Shown here piece after piece: positions 6,190 through 9,026 of a stretch of 9,026 nt of DNA (within the stretch, counting starts at the first letter, position 1; every line of letters begins with the position of its first letter). The notes under the pieces are model-generated. The model was not told the DNA's origin. It was given only the letters and a program-made list of their open reading frames with translations, and searched no databases. This stretch comes from Opitutaceae bacterium UBA3033 (GTDB taxonomy: Bacteria; Verrucomicrobiota; Verrucomicrobiia; Opitutales; Opitutaceae), in NCBI GenBank assembly GCA_002367815.1, contig DFDG01000109.1, positions 16,658 through 25,683 of the forward strand, given 5' to 3'. Position numbers and translations under genes: made by a program.

Positions 6190-7600
6190 TTAAGGATAAA
6201 ACCCTACATGGGAGCAAGGCAGCATCTTGCATACCATGGATAATCTTCTTGTCGGGAGGGCAGAATGTCGCAAGAGCACCCCCCAGCGCTACCGTCCCTC
6301 CATTTACGAAGTAATATGGACACAAACGCAACCGCCCCGACTTCGGGACTGCAACGGCTGGCTGGCCGTCTTTGGGCGTTTCATATAACGGGTGCATGAC
6401 GCGCTTGGGTTTCCGGTAAGTCTGCAGGACGTGTAAATTAGTGGGCGCTGCCGCCAGCGCGTGTTCGACGCTTTCCTGCCATTCTTCCCGCGAACTGTCA
6501 CTCCCCAGCACGACACTGCGGGCACCCCAAGCTGTTTCATGGTAGCCACTGATTTTGATAATCAGGTCACGTTCCTTTTGCGATGCCCCGATCAGGTCTC
6601 GCCAATTATTGAGGGAACGTCCGCCCACTTGTGGCCCATCCAGCACTGCGCCCGGTGGCAATGGCGCTGCATCCAGCACCCAAGAATTTGGGATTAATTG
6701 GCGCAGCAATTTTAGCGTCCGCTTGGTCAGGTTTTCCGCCCAGAATTCCTCCAGCAGATGATGATGAAACAGGGCCAATGACATTTTTTCCTCCTGATAC
6801 GGCCTCACGGGTGGCGCCATGACCACTTCGCCCTGCCGCCATGATTCAAAAATATATTCCTGCGTCGCAATATTCGGCAGATCAAACAATTCAAAAAAGC
6901 GATAGATGATATCGATCTTCTCCGGGTTGCCCTCGGCATCGAAGAATAGTGAATTTTCCAAGGGAAACAAATCCTCCGGGCGCAGACAAAAGACGCGCTT
7001 GCCCTGCATCTGCAACTGCTCGGCCAACCACTGCATTTCAGGACGATAAGTGGCAGCCTCATCACTCACAACCAAGGCGATCAGGGGATTGCGAATACCG
7101 GGACGCAATGCGGCGAGTGACGCATAAAATAATTTGATCATGGCATCATCCGCCCCGAGCACCTGATCCTCGCTGGCGTAGAGCCGGTTGAGAAAAGCCG
7201 TTAACCCGATCCCGCCCGGCACCGAATCAAGCTCGGTCATCACAAAACCATCATCGGTCAGCAACAAATCAGGCCGCAAGACCGTGGGGAACATTCCGGT
7301 ATTTTTCGCATCCCGGGCATGCTCGATCAGGGACGCCGGTTTACCGCGATCCAGATAGTCGACCACCCAAGGTGCCTGGAGGGGCTTGTTGCGCAGCAAA
7401 TTTTTGCCCGCAATGCTCCGCAGGTAGAGTTTTTCCAGCGCCTGATGAAATTCGAGACAGGCCGCACCTATTTCTTCCAGTTGCACGACATCCTCAGGGG
7501 TCAGATGCCACGCCTCCGGGGAAAGCTGCCATGTTTTGTCCTCGAACAAAGGCTGAGCCGCCAAAGTGGCTTTGATTTGTTCGTAGGAAAGATCGGCCAT
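6173..7600 (-). CDS. Conserved hypothetical protein, possibly (pre)ATP-grasp-like
   Basis: The frame gives 475 residues from the ATG at 7600 (MADLSYEQIK). An in-frame TTG at 7642 would add 14 residues but looks less natural; a weak AAGG lies 12 bp before the ATG. The protein is soluble, with no signal peptide. Possible nucleotide-binding features, by analogy with circularly permuted ATP-grasp and glutathionylspermidine-synthase-like families, are ELDSVPGGIGLT (residues 123-134), IIKISGYHETAWGARSV (347-363, with K349 and a glycine turn) and LRLCPYYFVNGG (424-435). A C-terminal block CPPDKKIIHGMQDAALLPC is at 447-465. If so, it may ligate an amine or amino acid to a carboxylate using ATP, but I cannot name the substrate and the assignment is from pattern memory only. 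It starts 74 bp after prfB and its end overlaps the Sel1 gene by 17 bp, so the two are probably co-transcribed. Confidence 0.7.
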   Translation of the reverse strand: MADLSYEQIKATLAAQPLFEDKTWQLSPEAWHLTPEDVVQLEEIGAACLEFHQALEKLYLRSIAGKNLLRNKPLQAPWVVDYLDRGKPASLIEHARDAKNTGMFPTVLRPDLLLTDDGFVMTELDSVPGGIGLTAFLNRLYASEDQVLGADDAMIKLFYASLAALRPGIRNPLIALVVSDEAATYRPEMQWLAEQLQMQGKRVFCLRPEDLFPLENSLFFDAEGNPEKIDIIYRFFELFDLPNIATQEYIFESWRQGEVVMAPPVRPYQEEKMSLALFHHHLLEEFWAENLTKRTLKLLRQLIPNSWVLDAAPLPPGAVLDGPQVGGRSLNNWRDLIGASQKERDLIIKISGYHETAWGARSVVLGSDSSREEWQESVEHALAAAPTNLHVLQTYRKPKRVMHPLYETPKDGQPAVAVPKSGRLRLCPYYFVNGGTVALGGALATFCPPDKKIIHGMQDAALLPCRVLSLSGPSV

Positions 7601-7674
7601 AAGCGAAAGGTGCCTTAATATCCCTTCATCTGTTGGTTGCAAACCGCTGGGTTAAATAAATCACCTGAGGCCGC

Positions 7675-8821
7675 TCAATCATCATCCATCTTGATGTCTT
7701 TATTGCGATGCCGGGGACTCCCAGCCCGCAACCAGGCATTGATGAAACGATCCAGATCACCATCGAGCACAGCCTGCACATCGCCACTGCTCACCCCCGT
7801 GCGTAGATCCTTGATCATCTGGTAAGGTTGCAGCACGTAACTGCGAATCTGGCTGCCCCAGCCGATCTCACCTTTTTCCCCATAGAATCGCTCCATTTCA
7901 CTGCGTTGCTCATCGAGTCTTTTTTCGTAAAGCCGTGACTTCAGCACCTTCATGGCGGCGGCCTTGTTTTTGATTTGTGAACGCTCGTTTTGGCAGACCA
8001 CCACGATGTTGCTGGGAATGTGAGTCAGTCGCACCGCCGAATCGGTCGTGTTCACGCCCTGTCCACCCTTGCCAGAGGAACGATAAACATCGGTGCGAAT
8101 CTCAGTCTCGGGTATCTCCATGTCGATATCCTCATCCACTTCCGCCACGACATCGACGGCGCAAAAGGAGGTGTGCCGACGCTTGTTGGAATCGAATGGA
8201 CTGATGCGTACCAAGCGATGCACGCCGCGTTCAGCTTTCACGTAACCATAGGCATTCAAACCCTTGATGTGAAAAGTCGCCTTGCTGATACCCGCCTGCT
8301 CGCCGGGTTGGACGTCCTGCACTTCCACCTCATAACCACTGCGTTCGGACCACCGATTATACATGCGAAAAAGCATATCGGCCCAGTCATTGGACTCAGT
8401 GCCGCCCGCCCCCGCCTGAATCGTCAGAAAGGCATTGTTGGCGTCGAAACGCTCCGTGAGGAACGATGCAATCTCAATGGCGTCGAGTTCGGTGCGCATT
8501 GCCACTGTGCTCGCCACGAGTTCCTGTTCAAATCCTTCCGCCTCCTTCTCATCCGCCATCTCAATGAGTTCGAGCATGACGGGCAGGTCGGCGACCTTCT
8601 TGTTAAAGGCGACAATCGGCAGCACCGTGCGTTTCAAACCGTTGAGTTTGGCAATGTGCTGTTGGGCTCTCTCGTTGTTATCCCAAAACCCCGGAGCGGC
8701 CATTTGGGCTTCCATGGCCTCGATTTCCCTCAGCTTTTGTTCGCAGTCAAAGAAACCTCCATAAGTGCCCGGCGCGCTTTTTGATGTTCTCGATATGGTC
8801 GTAAGTTTCTGGAAGTAGCAT
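7675..8821 (-). CDS. prfB: Peptide chain release factor 2, expressed by programmed +1 frameshift
   Basis: RF2 recognises UGA and UAA in the ribosomal A site and triggers peptide release. The frame starts at the ATG at 8821 (MLLPETYDHIENIKKRAGHL), reads 24 codons to CTT, meets an in-frame TGA at 8749-8747, and resumes in the +1 frame as GAC. The product is 381 residues, close to the usual 365-370. The stop-codon recognition tripeptide SPF is at 207-209 and the catalytic GGQ at 252-254 (SSGKGGQGVN), both within two residues of their places in E. coli RF2. SPF rather than PxT excludes RF1. IQAGAGGTESNDWADML, HRLVRISPFDS and IGWGSQIRSYV are further family hallmarks. Translating only the downstream frame, from a TTG at 8862, would give a false N-terminus. 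No clear Shine-Dalgarno precedes the ATG. It lies 49 bp after the fucose synthase stop. Confidence 0.95.
8746..8760 (-). promoter_or_regulatory. prfB: prfB programmed +1 frameshift signal
   Basis: On the coding strand the order is GGAGG (8760-8756), a three-base spacer TTT, then the slippery CTT (8752-8750), the in-frame stop TGA and C (8746). E. coli prfB has the same arrangement: an internal Shine-Dalgarno three bases before CTT TGA C. When RF2 is scarce the ribosome pauses at UGA and slips from CUU to UUU, so RF2 controls its own synthesis. The SD-like element and the UGA followed by C, a poor termination context, are both present. Confidence 0.95.
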
Positions 8822-8870
8822 GATGAAGGGTCTATCGCCGCAAAGTCTGGCGATGGGTGCAAGTGGCATT

Positions 8871-9026
8871 TTAAGTGCGTAACAAACCGGATCTCTGTTC
8901 TGACTGAAAGGTGGCATAAGTTTTCATCACCCCCTCGCTAAGCGCCGTGCCTGCCTGCCAGCCAAGTTGAGCCAATTTGGAAACATCCATCAGCTTGCGC
9001 GGCGTGCCGTCTGGTTTGGTCGCATC
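8871..9026 (-). CDS. fcl: GDP-L-fucose synthase, C-terminal fragment
   Basis: The frame is open from the window edge and ends with TAA at 8873-8871, giving the last 51 residues; the start lies outside the window. The motif KPDGTPRKLMDVSKLAQLGW, followed by LSEGVMKTYATF, matches the C-terminal part of WcaG/Fcl enzymes. These are SDR-family epimerase-reductases that make GDP-L-fucose from GDP-4-keto-6-deoxymannose for surface polysaccharide. The catalytic Ser-Tyr-Lys and the NADP-binding loop are upstream and cannot be checked. The gene is followed 49 bp later by prfB on the same strand. Confidence 0.85.
   Translation of the reverse strand, partial: DATKPDGTPRKLMDVSKLAQLGWQAGTALSEGVMKTYATFQSEQRSGLLRT

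Noticed and set aside
6121..6195. Inverted repeat CCTAAGTGGC / GCCACTTAAGG around the start of the Sel1 gene
   Set aside because: The match is imperfect (about eight paired bases plus a bulge) with more than 50 bp between arms and lies in coding sequence, so I do not call a regulatory site.
7990..8784. 264-residue open frame on the plus strand
   Set aside because: It is antisense to prfB, which is certain from the GGQ and SPF motifs. The translation is His/Arg/Leu-rich without recognisable motifs, as expected for a shadow frame.
1..9026. CRISPR array, tRNA, rRNA, insertion sequence, toxin-antitoxin or defence genes
   Set aside because: I found no regularly spaced direct repeats, cloverleaf, transposase motif or recognised defence domain in either strand.

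Overview
The window reads as ordinary chromosomal DNA from a Gram-negative bacterium of moderate GC. My best guess is the PVC group, probably Verrucomicrobiota. That rests on the style of the release factor 2 N-terminus, a Gfo/Idh/MocA oxidoreductase with a cysteine cluster, a large Sel1/LysM envelope protein, and a small stand-alone protein resembling an integrase arm-binding domain. No marker gene fixes the taxonomy. Clear Shine-Dalgarno sequences are scarce in front of the genes. Nothing in the window forms a defence island, CRISPR array, transposon or RNA gene that I can support.

Plus strand, 1-1935. Two small genes (57-308 and 305-592) overlap by GTGA, so they are probably translationally coupled. 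The first resembles the N-terminal DNA-binding part of tyrosine recombinases but has no catalytic domain; the second is unrecognised. A 14-bp-stem hairpin (608-641) follows. Then comes a complete Gfo/Idh/MocA-family NAD(P)-dependent oxidoreductase (658-1935).

Minus strand, 9026-1946, read right to left. First is the last 51 codons of a GDP-L-fucose synthase (fcl/wcaG). Next is prfB, encoding peptide chain release factor 2, whose reading frame is broken by the classical autoregulatory +1 programmed frameshift (internal SD, CTT TGA C). Next is a conserved hypothetical protein with features reminiscent of (pre)ATP-grasp proteins. Last is a very large envelope-type protein made of a signal peptide, six Sel1-like repeats, about 1000 residues of coiled coil and a C-terminal LysM domain. 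The spacings of 49 bp, 74 bp and a 17-bp overlap allow a single transcript. This block converges on the oxidoreductase gene with only 10 bp between the stop codons.

The most notable observation is that the Sel1/LysM gene is split into two frames exactly at a (GGGGA)n pentanucleotide tract, inside the sixth Sel1 repeat. Removing one 5-bp unit restores one 1412-codon frame and completes the repeat. This is either a slipped-strand (possibly phase-variable) mutation, a recent loss of function, or a sequencing error. The same tract on the coding strand matches a tight G-quadruplex motif. So the window holds two frameshifted genes of different kinds: one programmed (prfB) and one repeat-borne.
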